Assembly: GCF_020382885.2 (NCBI RefSeq)
Contig: NC_058503.1
Coordinates: forward strand, 2,841,110 to 2,905,109
Length of the DNA: 64,000 nucleotides
DNA from: Scatophagus argus
Lineage: Eukaryota > Chordata > Actinopteri > Scatophagidae
Reading direction: 5' to 3'
This document shows positions 47,340 to 60,600 of the stretch, one piece after another. Both the position numbers and the translations under genes were made by a program. The notes under the pieces are model-generated. The model was not told the origin of the DNA. It saw only the letters and a program-made list of their open reading frames with translations, and ran no database searches. Position 1 is the first letter of the stretch, and each line of letters opens with the position of its first letter.

Positions 47340-49440
47340 ATGGTGAGACTCTCTCGTAGGCCCACCACCCGCGAGAGTGTTCTGAATGGGGCGGTGCAAT
47401 GTGGTTTGGGTGACAGCTGTAGACGAGGATCCCGGCGACCCAAACCCTGGACAAAAACTCTGGCTATGGGGACATGGAATGTCAACTCCATGTCAACTGG
47501 GGGAAAGAGCCTGAGCTAGTGCGGGAAATTGAGCAGTACCGACTAGAGATAGTCAGGCTCACTTCCACACATAGCCTGGGCTCTGGAAACCAACTCCTGG
47601 AGAGAGGCTGGACTCTCTTCTATTTTGGAGTTGCCCATGGTGTGACAACGAACTGGTGTAGGCTTGCTTATAGCCCCCAGCTCAGTCCCCATGTGTTGGA
47701 GTTCTCCCCAGTGAACAAGAGAGTCGTTTCCCTGCGCCTTTGGCTCGGGAAGAGGCCTCTCACTGTTGTCTCGGCCTATGGGCCGAACAGCAGTGCAGGG
47801 TACCCAGTTTTCTTGGAGTCCCTGGGACGACAGTGACACCTGGAGGGGCATTATTGGGCCAAGCTGCAGCCCGAGCGGTTGTTGAAGCAAAAACTTCGGT
47901 CTGGCAGGAGTTCGGAGAGGCCATGGAGGAAGACGTTTAGCCTCGAGAAAATTCTGGCAAACCGTCTGGCGCCTCAGGAGGGGGAAGCAGTGTCCTGCTA
48001 ATACTGTATACAGTGAAAGTGGGGAGCTGCTGACTTCGACTGGGGATATTATTGGAAGGTGGAAGGAATACTTCGAGGATCTTCTCAATCCTGCTGACGC
48101 ATCTTCCGTCATGGAAGCAGAGGCTGGGGACTCAGAGGCGGATCCACTCATTACCCAAGCTGAGGTCACTGAGGTAATTGGGAAGCTCCTCAGTGCCAGA
48201 TCACCGGGAGTGGATGAGATCCGTCCTGGGTACCTTAAGGCTCTGGATGTTGTGGGGCTGTCTTAGTTGACACGACTCTGCAGCATCGCGTGGCAGTGAG
48301 GGACAGTGCCCTTGGACCAGCAGACCGGGGTGATGGTCCCTATTTTTAAGAAGGGGGACCAGGGGCCGGGGACCATCTTCCTCCCGGCATCCTGTAGGAG
48401 GTGGTCCAGGAATATGGGGTCCGGGGACCTTTGCTTGGGGCTGTGCAGCCTCTGTACTCCCGGAGCAGGTGTCTGGTCCGCATTGCCGGCAGTAAGTCGG
48501 ACCTGTTCCCAGTGCATGCTGGCCTCCGGCAGGGCTGCCCTTTGTCATCCGTCCTGTTCATTATTTTCATGGACAGAATTTCTAGGTGCAGCCAGGGGCT
48601 GGAGGGTGTCTGGTTTGGGAACCACAGGATTTCATCTCTGCTTTTTGTGGATGACATTGTCCTATTGGCTTCTTCAATCCAGGACCTTCAGCATGTGCTC
48701 GGGAGGTTTGCAGTTGAGTGCGAAGTCAGTGGGATGAGAATCAGCACCTCCAAATCTGAGGCCATGGAAAAAGATGGTCTGCCCCCTCAGGTTGGAGGAG
48801 AGTTCCTGCCTGAAGTGGAGGAGTTTAAGTATCTCGGGATCTTGTTCACGAGTGAGGGAAGATGGGAGCGTGAGATTGAAAGGCGGATCGGTGCAGCGAC
48901 AGCAGTAATGTGGTCGTTGTATTGGTCCGTCCTGGTAAAGAAGGAGCTGAGTAAGGTGAAGGTCTCAGTTTACCAGTCAGTATACGTTCCTACCCTCACC
49001 TATGGTCATGAACTTTGGGTCATGACCGAAAGAACGAGATCTCGGATACAAGCGGCTGAAATGAGCTTCCTCCGCAGGGTGGTGGGGCGCTCCCTTAGGG
49101 ATAGGTTGAGGAGCTGTGTTACCTGGAAGGAGCTTGTAGTAGAGCCGCTGCTCCTCCACATCGAAAGGAGCGAGTTGAAGTGGCTTGAGCATCTGTTCCG
49201 GATGCCTCCTGGATGCCTTCCTGGGAATGTATTCCGGGAATGCCCCACCTGGAGGAGGCCCTGAGGAAGACCCAGGACACGCTGGAGGGACTATGTCACT
49301 CGGCTGGCCTTGAAACGCCATGGGGTCCACCCGGAAGAGCTGGAGGAAGGGTCTGGGGAGAAGGAAGTCTGGACATCCCTGCTCAAGCTGCTGCCCCCGT
49401 GACCCAGTTTCGGATGAAGCGGAAGAAGATGGATGGATGA
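47340..49440 (+). mobile_element. Rex3/RTE LINE, decayed
   Basis: The 5' part encodes the start of an AP endonuclease (MGTWNVNSM, ELVREIEQYRLEIVRLTSTH, VVSAYGPNSSAGYPVFLESL). It then jumps, with the C-terminal endonuclease largely missing. The frame 48401-49264 carries RT motifs GLRQGCPLSSVLF and SSLLFVDDIVLLAS, then EFKYLGILFTSEGRWEREI and the RTE C-terminal region to about 49264. The 3' end is GAAGATGGATGGATG, the typical RTE tail. Stops and frame changes interrupt the region 47837-48400. It is not active. Confidence 0.85.
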
Positions 49441-52160
49441 TTGTCTGTTGAGGCTTTGGAGAGTGAATCAGGAACAATTTATTACTTTCCTACCCTGCAT
49501 TCTACTATGGATGTGGATTCTCAAAGCCTTAGTGCTCACCTGATGAGGCAAGTGCTGGGTTTGGTGGTTATAAACAGCTACATGAGATGCACGTATTGTT
49601 ACCATAGTGAAAAGGCAACATTCCAGATAGGTTCTCCATTTTTCCAGTGCAAACACTACATTCCAATTCAGAGGCAAATTGAGGTATGACTGGCAACAGT
49701 AAGGACAACTTCTCTGTTCCAAGGTCTTATCTCTGGACCAGTTTTGAATCAAATCCTTTCTCAATGGCATCACTACAGACAACAGAAGAACACTGACATT
49801 TTTTAGACCTAGCATTGTTGACTTAGTTGACCTACCTATGAACTCACAGTAGCAACAATATACTCCAAGTTTCCTTGGTTAACAGTGTAGAAGTCACTGA
49901 CTGCTGTAAGGTTCATGTAAACGCAATAACTCAGTTCTCTCTGTATGTCATGATGTTACACTGTCTAGTGGATGTTAAGTGTGTTCCCTGCTGTATTGTC
50001 AGTAAAGACTCATTTCAGTAATTACTGTTAGCTCTATTTCACTATTTCAAGTGTTAACCTAACTTTCTAGCTTTCCTTATATTACTGTGAACAGACAGTT
50101 AATCTGGCCTCAGTGTGATATCGTAGAAGCAGTGGTTACTGCAGCAGTTGATGTTCATTCTTCACAAAGACACAGAGAGTATTCTGATATCATTTTCCAG
50201 TCCTTACATGCTTTTAGTTGATGCTGGGTATCAACAACTCACAGATGCGCATGCAAACTATAGGAAAACAATGCAGCCATTGCTAGTTATGGCTTTCATT
50301 TATATCTTCCTGTATATGTGTACTTGCTTATGAGAAATAGTGGCTAAATAGCAAATGATGAAAGTGCAAGCAGTTTTATTACAGTCAGCCTTCACTCACA
50401 GGGTGTGTCATCATGAGCAGTAGTTTATTGATAGTATTTCTTTCCTGTTCAACATGGCATGTTCAGAGTAATAAGAGAGGGAGAAACAGAGCATGAGGAT
50501 GGTGACAGGCCAGGCAGAGCAGAGGCCTGTACTACAAAGCAGGATTTGTGATTAGTGAGGTATCTTCAGGGTTAATGCTGGGTTTTCGGGCTTAAGAAGG
50601 TGGTTCATTTCTCACATCTAATCTGCTGCATAAGATTATGTTTGGAACAGTAAAATGTTAAACAGTTTGGCAGCTTGTTGAACAGTATGTTGACATGTCA
50701 GGTCCTACTCTTACAGTCCCACCAGCTGTTCGCATTGGACTGTGTTAGTAATTTGTTACATATACTTTTATGGATAATGTAAATTACGTGAAGAAAATAA
50801 CTATATAAGGCTTATTTAATCTGTGATCAGCAAACACAGATGACAATATATCTGAGTGCGTTACTCTGTATGGGACAGTGTTGAAGTGATTGGTGTTAAA
50901 GTCATTTCATCGTGCTTTTGTATACTGATATCATCTTACAACAGAAACTGAAGCACTAAAACACACGTGTTGCTCTTATAAGACATGTCTGTAAGCCTGC
51001 TTTTCATGTTTTCATTTGCTCCCAAGTCTCAAGTGAAAGAATCAGGCTAAATTGTCACAGCCTATATGCCATAGGAATACATCTGAGCAACTATATAATT
51101 TTTAGTTGTAACATTCATGAACATATCCTGTGGAGAACACAGGCTGCAGGTCAAAGTAGGTCAAAGCATAGCCGTAAATAGTATTCCTTTGGTAGTGCCT
51201 CAATATAAAAAAGAGACATGCCAACTCGTCTCCATCTGTCATTAACAGAGGTTTGCTTTCCCATATCTCATTAAATTGCCTTCCTTCTTCTCTTGCTTGG
51301 TTGCTAGAGTTAACATTACTACAAGCACATGGCTAGAGTGACACCAGTGCTGATAACAGCAATAAGGTATTGATACACTATCAAGGGTATAGTGACATCT
51401 AGTGGCTAGACACCGTCAGCATGCAGATAACAAAATCAGAATGCAGTCTAGGACTTGTAGTTTATGGACACCGTCTGTCCAAATTGCAGCACAGAATTGT
51501 ATTGCACAGATTATACTGGGTTGTAAGTTTCTTTCATACAAGATAAAACAAAGTGCTGGGCCAGATTTGGCTCACAGACTTTGTTTGACACCTGTGTTCA
51601 ATAGCATGAATCTATAAGCTAAAAGTGATAGTATTACAGTGAACTGTGCTGCAAGAAACACTTAAATATGGAATACTTTGTGGAGTTTCATGTACCGTTG
51701 TCAGCACTCTTACTACAAAAGATCATGAACTGATTAGGGGCAAATGTCAGTTTTAGCAAAGCTTAGATTAAATAGTTACTTTTAAATTGGTTGATTAAAA
51801 CATCAGTTATTGCTGCTTATTTGGGTAAGATGTGACATCCACTCCTTCTCACTTTAGACTGCACACTTTCCTGTCCAACTAGCAAGAGTACAGTGAACGT
51901 GTATGCCACTACTATGTTACCTTGAGAACTATCTGATTTGAGATCAGCACTACCACAGTCAGAAACACAAGGTATCATGGGGAGCTAGTTGATGGCGAAC
52001 AGAAAAATTGTAGTAATCACAGAGGACACTTGATGTTCGGATTAGTAGGATCAGTATGGATTGACTTTACAAAGTCTCCAAATGCAAGTGCAGTTCAAGG
52101 CTGGATTACAAAGCTTCTGAAAAGAATAAGATCACACTGAGGCAGAATGTTTTATCTTCT
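49441..52160. other. Long intergenic stretch, no gene seen
   Basis: AT-rich sequence with only short unrelated open frames. No splice-consistent conserved exons, RNA gene or repeat family could be recognised by eye. Confidence 0.4.
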
Positions 52161-52199
52161 GGTGAAAAAAAATATGTCTTTTACAAGTACAACACTGCT

Positions 52200-52380
52200 T
52201 TCCTGCCTGCAAAACATCCATTGCACGTCTGCACGTCCTGGGTGAGCGATCCCTCCTCTGTTGCTCACCCTGAGGTTTCTCCCATTTTTTCCTTGTTAAA
52301 GGTTTTTCTGGAAGTTTTTCCTTAGTCTTAGATGCTATGTAAAGCCCTTTGATACAAATGAAGTTGTCTTGTCTTGTTCC
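52200..52380 (+). repeat. Dispersed fish repeat remnant
   Basis: The stretch with GTCCTGGGTGAGCGATCCCT, TGAGGTTTCTCCCATTTTTT and GTAAAGCCCTTTGA resembles a very common fish retroposon 3' region (from memory). No coding content. Confidence 0.4.
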
Positions 52381-52659
52381 AGAGATATTTAACAATAGTA
52401 AAACAATGCCATATATGAAACTGTTGGCCCCAGAGTTAATTTTGTGTGTGTACCGTACATTATAATTCCTGATTCCTGATAACGGACTCCTGCGAAGTTC
52501 CATTCATGGCTGTAGCTATCACTTATTATTATCCTAGTGTGCCAGCAGAGCATTATCTGTCAGTATGATATTTACATACAGTACATCAGCTAAAACTGTC
52601 TTTGCTCCTCTGACAGACAAATGAAAAAAAACTATATGCAGCTTCATCAGTTCTTCATC

Positions 52660-52770
52660 AGAACTGATGAAGCTTCTTGGATGAGCAGTGAAACGTCTTC
52701 AAGCCTATCTTCACAAGTCCAGACGCCTTGTTTTAACTCTTTTGAGTAAATATGACCTGGATGACTGAGA
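52660..52770 (+). repeat. Dispersed repeat remnant, possibly Penelope-like 3' region
   Basis: GATGAAGCTTCTTGGATGAG...GTGAAACGTCTTCAAG and GACCTGGATGACTGAGAA are a frequent fish repeat signature; in frame it reads TDEASWMSSETSSSL. Assignment to a Penelope-like element is a guess from memory. Confidence 0.3.
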
Positions 52771-53823
52771 ACCTCCACAGATATATATCAGCTTAAGCTC
52801 AGCTTTGGTAAGAGAGGAGACACAGGACAACCTGAGGGGAGTGAGGCAAAGGGAAAGAGAGAAGGTGAGGAAGATGAGACAGGAAGAGAAGGTATTGTCC
52901 AATGTGTCCAGGACAGGTTTACCATGTAGTGGTGTATTGTCAATTTTCAAAATAGATTTATTACTGTCATTGCAATTAGTATCCCACACCACCTTCTGTC
53001 TTCACCCAACGCCCTTCTCCAGCCTTCTCCATGACACAGAGACTTACACAATTGACTAGTTGCCTATAATTAGGTAAGGGTACATTTCAAAGATGTTTGT
53101 ACTGAAAATGTAATTGTGTTCAGAATTTATTAAACATTGTCAACATGCATTTGACGATGTTTTGTGATTATTTTAGCCTGTTCATATTTCATGTGATGGA
53201 GATCAATTTTTGGACCTTGGTATTTTTTAAAACCCTGGATACGGTCCAAAGACACACACGCACTGGGTGAACAGGAATAGAAACACACAGAGGAAAAAAG
53301 GAGAGAACACCCAGAAAGATTAGAAGATGAACTGGAACGGAGATTGTGAGACAGGCCTTTTCGTCTAACATCAGTGTCTGACCTCACAAATGCTCTACTC
53401 TATGGCAAAAAATTCCCATAGAAACACTCAAAAATCTCGAGGAAAGCCTTCCCAGAAGAGTGGAAGCTGTTATGGCTGTCTGTGTATTCAGAATGCAGTG
53501 TCACTGTTGGTGTAATGGTCAGTCCTATTACTTTTGTTGATATAATGTATCTGTTTACTATCTGTTAGTAATAATTAAAAAATACTGAACTCAAAGTGTT
53601 TCTTCTCACTTTTCATGCCTCTAATACTAAAAGAAATATGCACCATTTCCAGAGTGATTATCCACAGCAATATTTAAATATATATATAGCAATTTAATGT
53701 ATAAGCAATACAAAAGCAAGAGAAAAGGGTGACTGTCCTTTGCGGCCCCCTCTCCAGCCTCCTCCTGGTGCCCCCCTCCCCAACCTTCCAGTGGTCTGTA
53801 CGATTATGCCTCAGTCTCCATTT

Positions 53824-54800
53824 AAGTTTATCAGACACCTGTTTGGACATGGCCTCGAAAATGGCGTCAAGAGTCAGGTGCGGAAAAGAGAAAAAAGAAG
53901 AGAAAGCGAGATGATGCTCACGCGTCGCAAGTAAGACAATGTTTTGAATAAAAATGTTTATTTTGTAGCCCTTGCATGCATGTCTATGCTCATGCCAGGC
54001 AATACTGCTACTACCGTCAGCAAACTTTATGTTAGCTCCTGCTAGCCATGTTCAGACTGTGTTAACAAGTGTTGCAAATGATTGATGCTGGCTAGCTAGT
54101 TTACGTTGTGGATATGGATATGGATTATTGAAAGCAATTAATCATGATCACTGGACTGTTTTCAGTTAACGTTAGCAATCGGTGGATAAGACTAGCAACC
54201 TTTCCTCAGGTTGCTAGCTAGCTATGCGATTTCTGATTAAGCTTAACTTGGGGCTTACTACCGTCAGAGGTGCAGTCAGGTGTCGTTACCCTATTAGCCA
54301 AATTTACTTCGCATGATACTGCATGTCATGATATCTATAAAGACGCATATTTATTTATGCGGTTGCCCTCTCATTTATACGTAAACGGTTCTCGTCGGTT
54401 TTCAGGTTCATAGGTCAAGGGCGACATCTGTTGGTGAAAGTGTAGTATGAAAAGAATCAGTATTACAGTTTTGTTGAATTCCCCCCTTCGTATTCATATC
54501 AAATTATGTTCAGAATTTTATATTGTCCCTCTATAAATGGAGTTTTGAATTTTGAAATGTAACAGTGATTTACACGTAGGCCTACATAAACCTAATTAAT
54601 ATATGCAGACTTTTTTGTACTATGGTTTAAAACTGTATATAAGTAGAATCCCTGAATATTTTGTCTTTTATTTTTGAATGCAGGGTCAGTGCTTAAATAT
54701 GTGCAAGGAGGAACTCAAGACCAGGAGGTAAATTTAGATAATCAGCCATCCACCAGCAGTTCAAGCCCACAACATCAACCACCAACCAGCTGGAGTGCAG
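53824..54800 (+). pseudogene. Second TTF/hAT-like transposase N-terminal remnant
   Basis: A first exon ending at 53930 reads SGAEKRKKKRKRDDAHASQ before a GTAAGA donor. A second exon at 54684-54800 reads SVLKYVQGGTQDQEVNLDNQ... between a TGCAG acceptor and a GTGAGA donor. Both resemble the start of TTF-zinc-finger hAT proteins (SGAxxRKKR..., LLKYF). The first ATGs nearby (53850, 53862) are out of frame with the SGAEK stretch by one base, and the exon 1/exon 2 join does not keep frame. It is therefore decayed, or my exon limits are wrong. Confidence 0.4.
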
Positions 54801-55215
54801 GTGAGATATGCGCTCTCTTATTAACTCCTGTCAGTAGCCTTGCTGCTGCATTCTGGACCAACCGGAGACTCTTCTGACAGTTTTTAGAACATCCTGACAA
54901 AATAGAATTACAGTAGTCCAGCCTAGAAGAGATGAATGCATGGACCAACTTCTCAGCATCACTGAGAAAGGATGTTCCTTATTCTAACTATGCTACGGAG
55001 GTGAAAGAAGGCAGTCCTAGTGATATGTTTTATATGGGAATTGAAGAACAGGTCCTGGTCAACAATGACTTCAAGGTTCCTCACTGCTGTAACAGAGTTA
55101 AAGGTGATGCCATCCAGGGTGGCGGCCTGACTATTAGCTGTATATTCGCTGAGAAATAACATTTGTGAAGTGCACACAGTTTCATTACAGTCAACTCTGG
55201 TCATGATGTCATCAT
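54801..55215 (-). mobile_element. L2/Rex1-like LINE C-terminal RT scrap
   Basis: Minus-strand reading gives ATLDGITFNSVTAVRNLEVI, DQDLFFNSHIKHITRTAFFH and LRSIVRIRNILSQ, followed by out-of-frame remnants of the region with C..GPECSSKATD. This is the post-palm/thumb part of fish L2-type RTs. It has frame breaks and no catalytic domain. Confidence 0.65.
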
Positions 55216-56660
55216 GGACAAAAGGAAAGAGGCAGTTTTTGGACAGCCTGAGGAAAAAAAAAATTAAAAAAAAGTTGAGAGCAGAGTGAAAAAGTGAAAC
55301 ATTGTGCACTGCATATAGTTATATGGATTTAATGAACCTTTGATGTGTGATCAACCACTGTCTGCATATATGATAGACATCTATTTACTGATTAATTTAT
55401 TGGGTTTAATCTACTGTTCTCTATAACTGATATATATATGTGTGTGTGTATTGTGTATGTTCTTTATATATTGTTAGTCTGTCATAGTAGTCACACCCAG
55501 TGTCTCTATATACTGCACCGGGCCTATGTCTGCCTGGATGAGCCTGGTTGCTACGTGAGGATTATGTTTTTGGATTTTTCCAGCACACCTGTCATTTCAT
55601 AAACTACAAATGTGGGCCCTTTTTCTGTAATGTGCATCAACAAAAAAACTGCAATCCTGTATTTGCAGATTAGGCACATGATTACACTGCAAAGCTGAAC
55701 TTCTGTGCTTGTGAAAATTCTTCAGGGGAGGTTTTCTGGCACAAAAGAACATTTAAAGGGTCACAAAGAGTCTAATGCAAGACTGATAAAATGAAAAGAA
55801 ATAATTCTACTCCTAACCATTTTATCTGTATTTTTTGGTTGTTTTTCATTTTTTACTTTCTAATTTAGTTCAAAATCATTATTGCGCTGCCCACAGGATG
55901 GATGTGCATTTTAATACAGTCTGAAGCTTGAAACAGGAAATCCACAAGGTGTATGTTTTATTAACATAATCATAAGAAAAGAACAAAGGAAACAAATCAT
56001 GTTTCAGGGGACTTGCTGACATTATTGATTGTGCTTGTTTGTTTTTTCTTTTGCAGTACACACACAGAAAAACAATATCAACTACAACACTGTAACAAAG
56101 AACAACAAATGACACTAATTACCCAATAAACCAAATCTGTTATGTGTAATTAACACATATTGTAATTTCCTCAAGAAACCTCTGATCACCAAAGTAAAGT
56201 AATGGATCAAATTCAGTTCAGTATAATGATCCCAAGTAATTATCACTTCAAAAAATTAAAACAGTATCTGGGAAAATAAAATGAGAAGCAATAAAGCAGC
56301 CTTTTAATCTAAAAGAAACCCCAATTTGTTCAAGTTCTTTGTAATAAAGGGACAACACACAAAAAAAATAAAAAAATGTGATAAAACACCTGCCATTCCT
56401 GATGCTAGTTATCACATGATGTATGTCCTTTAAATCACTGGTTCTCAATGTGGGGTTCAGGCTCCAAAATGGACACCACAAAAAGGGGAATAATTTGTTT
56501 TGACTACAATTCCATCAAAAAGTAACACAATGACAGAATGTATGGAGCGAAGACTTAGAAGCTTTTCACTACAGCGTGTTTCATTCTAAATAACAAAGTA
56601 CTTACATAAGTACTTACATAAAGCAAAGACGCGCGCATATCTATGTTTTTTCTTTTTTTG
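55216..56660. other. Intergenic, downstream of parp4; nothing recognised
   Basis: AT-rich with TA/TG microsatellite around 55425-55460. No exon or repeat was recognised. Confidence 0.4.
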
Positions 56661-56666
56661 TTTATT
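56661..56666 (-). terminator. Putative parp4 poly(A) signal
   Basis: AATAAA on the minus strand about 90 bp downstream of the parp4 stop codon (56753-56755). It is a plausible cleavage signal; use is not shown. Confidence 0.4.
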
Positions 56667-56752
56667 TAGAAAAAAAACAAACAAAGATAATCCGATTCCC
56701 TCAAAAAAAGCTTTCATGTTGTCTTCCTCTTCCCTCAGTCATGTTGGCCTGC

Positions 56753-57606
56753 TCAGTGAACCAGTAAAGGGGCAGCAGTTCTTTGCAGGCTCAGACCCTT
56801 GAGAGGTGAGAAAGGAGGGAGGCCCTCATAGCCCAGCAGCTGACGGGTGGCCGACTCCCAGCTCAAACCGAACTCCAGGCGGCTGTAGACGCATGGGTAA
56901 TGCTGGTCAGCCCAGCAAACCCAGCTCACCGCTTTCTTCACCTCCTCCCACCTCTCAGGCCTGGAAGAAAGAGGAAGTTGTAACCAAAGAGGTACCTAAT
57001 GAGGTAAGAGTAACTACAAAAGCTGACAAAATCATCCAGAGCAGAGAACTTTTCAATAAATTGTGAAACTTTCACAACTGAGAAACAGAAGTTAAACTAG
57101 GCAAGTCTGATTTTTGTCCTTCAGAAGACACTGGGTGTTTAAGGAGCTGTTTAAATAAAGTTCTGATACGCGTATGGATTGCTTCCTCTTACAGATTATT
57201 TCCTCTTCTGACAAAGGAAGCCTTGACGCTCAGTTCTTCATAGTTCATCATACCTTGCGTTTCTGAGTGATTTTTAATATCTCCTGTCAGATGCAAACCA
57301 ACTTATGATAGAATTTAAGTAAAGCTTTTGTCCTGATTTGCATATGCATTTCAGTTGCAGCATTTGCCTTCAAGTTCATACTCAGTTGATGTCATTTCAC
57401 AAATACCCAAAACGGTTAAAACACTTGTCTGGCTTTCCACAGACCTGTGCTGAGAGGAGTCATCCAGGCAGAACAGGGTGCGGAGCAGTTTGCCTTCTTC
57501 CATCTCCTCCACCCTCAGCAGCTGCAGAACCAAGAGAGTCGCCACCAACCTCAGTATGTCTGCATGGGCCCTCACACCTACGCCACACATATGTGCACAT
57601 ACACAA

Positions 57607-57646
<40 letters not shown>

Positions 57647-60600
57647 ATGCGCCTCATTATGAATAGTTTTAAATTCATTTACATGCATTCAATGCATACA
57701 TCACTGTTTTATGTTTAAATGAAAAGTAACTTTACATGAGAGATTATTTGTCAGTTACGAGCATGATTATAGTTGTTGGTTATAGTATGGAATTACTGAT
57801 GCCTTAGACTGTTGCTAGTAAGCATGATCATTAGAATCTGGTTGGCCATAAGTGGATATCAGCAAGTAAATCAGCTAATGGATATTTCCTGCTCTTAAGT
57901 ATCATTATTATGTCAATCTTTCAGTTATTATGCCCATATTATTATATCAGCTGACCTCTAAGTAAGTACTAGGTTTGGGTAAAAGGAGAGGTGAACCTTT
58001 CAGCTTTAAGCGAGACAAACAACTTCACCGACATCTTCATTTAAGTCATTGGCTAGTTGGATAATGGATTGGATAATTTATTAATGGTTGTTATTGGAGA
58101 TAACTGGGCTTTTTTTACTGTCTTGGACGATATTAGCTGAGAATTTTGGCGCATGAGAACACTCTGCCATTGACTTCATCCAAAATTCCTTACAAAGATG
58201 CTACTTAGAAAGCTAAAACAACATGTGAGACTTAGTATGTCTGAAACCTTAGTATAAACTAACAGTACAGGATATGTATAATATTGATAGGTAAATATTA
58301 GTGTAAGCAAATACTGCGGTAGTGATAACAATAACATCATAACAGGCAATGCCAGCTTTTATGAATAAGGCAGACCAGATGCTGCAATGGCATAATGGTG
58401 CCATCTACTGTTTGTTAATGTGTTCTGACAGTCACTCTGATAGTTCTTATCTAGGTTGAGTGAAGTGTGCAAAACATATTTGGTGCCTTATTTTTTATAT
58501 AAAAAAAAAATGTCAAAACAGAAATTTTCACCTGAACATGATGTAATTGAATCTCCCCAGCAGTATAAACATTACACTACTCAGACCAACCTTCTCTTTG
58601 AATCCTGTTTACACGCTTAAGTAATGTAATAGAGAACATGTAATGCTTGTATTTGTTTACTTTTAAGTAAAATATTACATATATCTTGTAATGGAGCAAT
58701 TTTACACAATGGTCCATTTACTTAAGCTAATGATGTGAACATCTTCACTGTATAACCCCTATCGTGTACTCCCAGAAAGATGTCAGAATTCAAAATAATC
58801 TGAAATAACAGATATTTCCACTCTGATGGCCTGAAACAGGTTCTGAGAGTTCTCACCCAGAGAACAGATCCCCTTGCTTTTCAGGAACACATTGGCAAAG
58901 AGGTCTACATTGACATTTATGAGATGTCCCAGTTCTGTGGTTAACTCCCAGTAGCCCTCCTGCAACACAAAGACAAAATTATTCTTTTTCATTATACAAA
59001 GTGGAAAGAACTTGATGCGACCAAAATTTTGATGTCAGACTTCCCCTGGACCTCCAGTAAACACAATAATTAACACTGATAAGTTGCTTTGGACAAAGGC
59101 ATATAGAAAATGAATGTAATGTAACACAAGAGAATACAAATGAACTTTCAGACAATGGTAGAACTTTACAAAAATATTGTGAAAATTGAAGCAAAGCACT
59201 TGCTTTGGTAACTCAAAGTAGCTCTGGTCAGAGACGTACGCTGTCAAAACACATCACTTAAACTCACACACAACACTGTAACTTTATCATGTCTTACTGA
59301 ATGCTGCATCTGGAAAACCTTCAACCATCTGAGCTTCAGTGCTTCAGGACCTGCTGACCTGAAACAACATGATAAAAGCAGGATGCTCTTAATGTATACT
59401 GACAACAGTGTGACAGCTATTCTTTATTAAAAACACATATACATACATATAAACACATACTTCGCTGACTTTCTCTTACTTAGATAGATGCAATAACTTT
59501 CAGTCCACTAGTGAGATAATATACATGTGATTTAGTCTAGTAGTTTTCATTTCATCAACCAAAACTTTGCTACAATTAAGTAGAGCTTTTTGGCAACAAC
59601 TGTCTTACAAGAGCTATTATTAGGGTTTTCTACATTGAAGTTTATCTAAAATTAGGTATTTGGGACTCACTTGAAGGATTTATGAACTGATAGTGATGAA
59701 GACATAGAAAACATCCCGGATCCAAGACGTAGTCTAGTTGGTGGGATCGCCTTCTTTAGAAGAAGATCACTTCCTTCTTGCAGCCTCTGCTTTCCCAAAA
59801 AACCAAAATCAGTTGGAGTGCCAGGTTCCATTTGAGAAGGTGATTCCAATGTTGTAGGATATTCTGCACTGACTTCATAGCTACTGAAACCAATATTCCT
59901 CTGTCGCAGTTGCTGAACTGCTGGGATGGCTTCAAAAGAGCAGGTTCCACTTTCATGAGCGGTGGTCACAGAGGCCTGAGATGCTTTTTTTTGTCTTCTG
60001 CCCTTTGCTGTTGGGAGAAAAGGAGTCCCTCCCATTTCACGAGGATGATCAGACAACTGAGGCATCTCTAAAGCAGGTTTATCAGTGATTAGTTTCTCAT
60101 CTATGACCGCTCTGTGAATTCTGTGAGGCTGAAAGATGGCTCGGCTGCCACAAACGATAGGCTCTAATGTTGGTGTTGGAGCTTCTAAGGTAGAAGAAAG
60201 TGTGGAACCATATGTCATAGCATTAGAGAAAGGATGAGGTGGAGGAGGAGGGACTGAAGAGGTCAAAACTTGGTCATGTCCGAACAGACTGCTGCCTGGA
60301 GGAGGAGGAGGAGGAGGAGGAGGTGCTGGAGAGGCTAAACCTAAGATCTGTCCGAACGGACTGCTGCCTGGAGGAGGAGGAGGAGGTGCTGGAGAGGCTA
60401 AACCTAAGATCTGTCTGAACGGACTGCTGCCTGGAGGAGGAGGAGGAGGAGGAGGTGCTGGAGAGGCTAAACCTAAGCTCTGTCCGAACGGTCTGCTGCC
60501 TGGAGGAGGAGGAGGTGCTGGAGGAGGAGGAGGAGGAGGAGGAGGTGCTGGAGAGGCTAAACCTAAGATCTGTCCGAACGGTCTGCTGCCTGGAGGAGGA

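Noticed and set aside
52805-53059. Basic 84-codon frame near 52.8 kb
   Set aside because: Purine-rich sequence gives a long frame by chance; no splice or family support.
57338-57718. Plus frames across the CA repeat
   Set aside because: Their HTHTHT runs come from the microsatellite; the minus strand holds a parp4 exon here.
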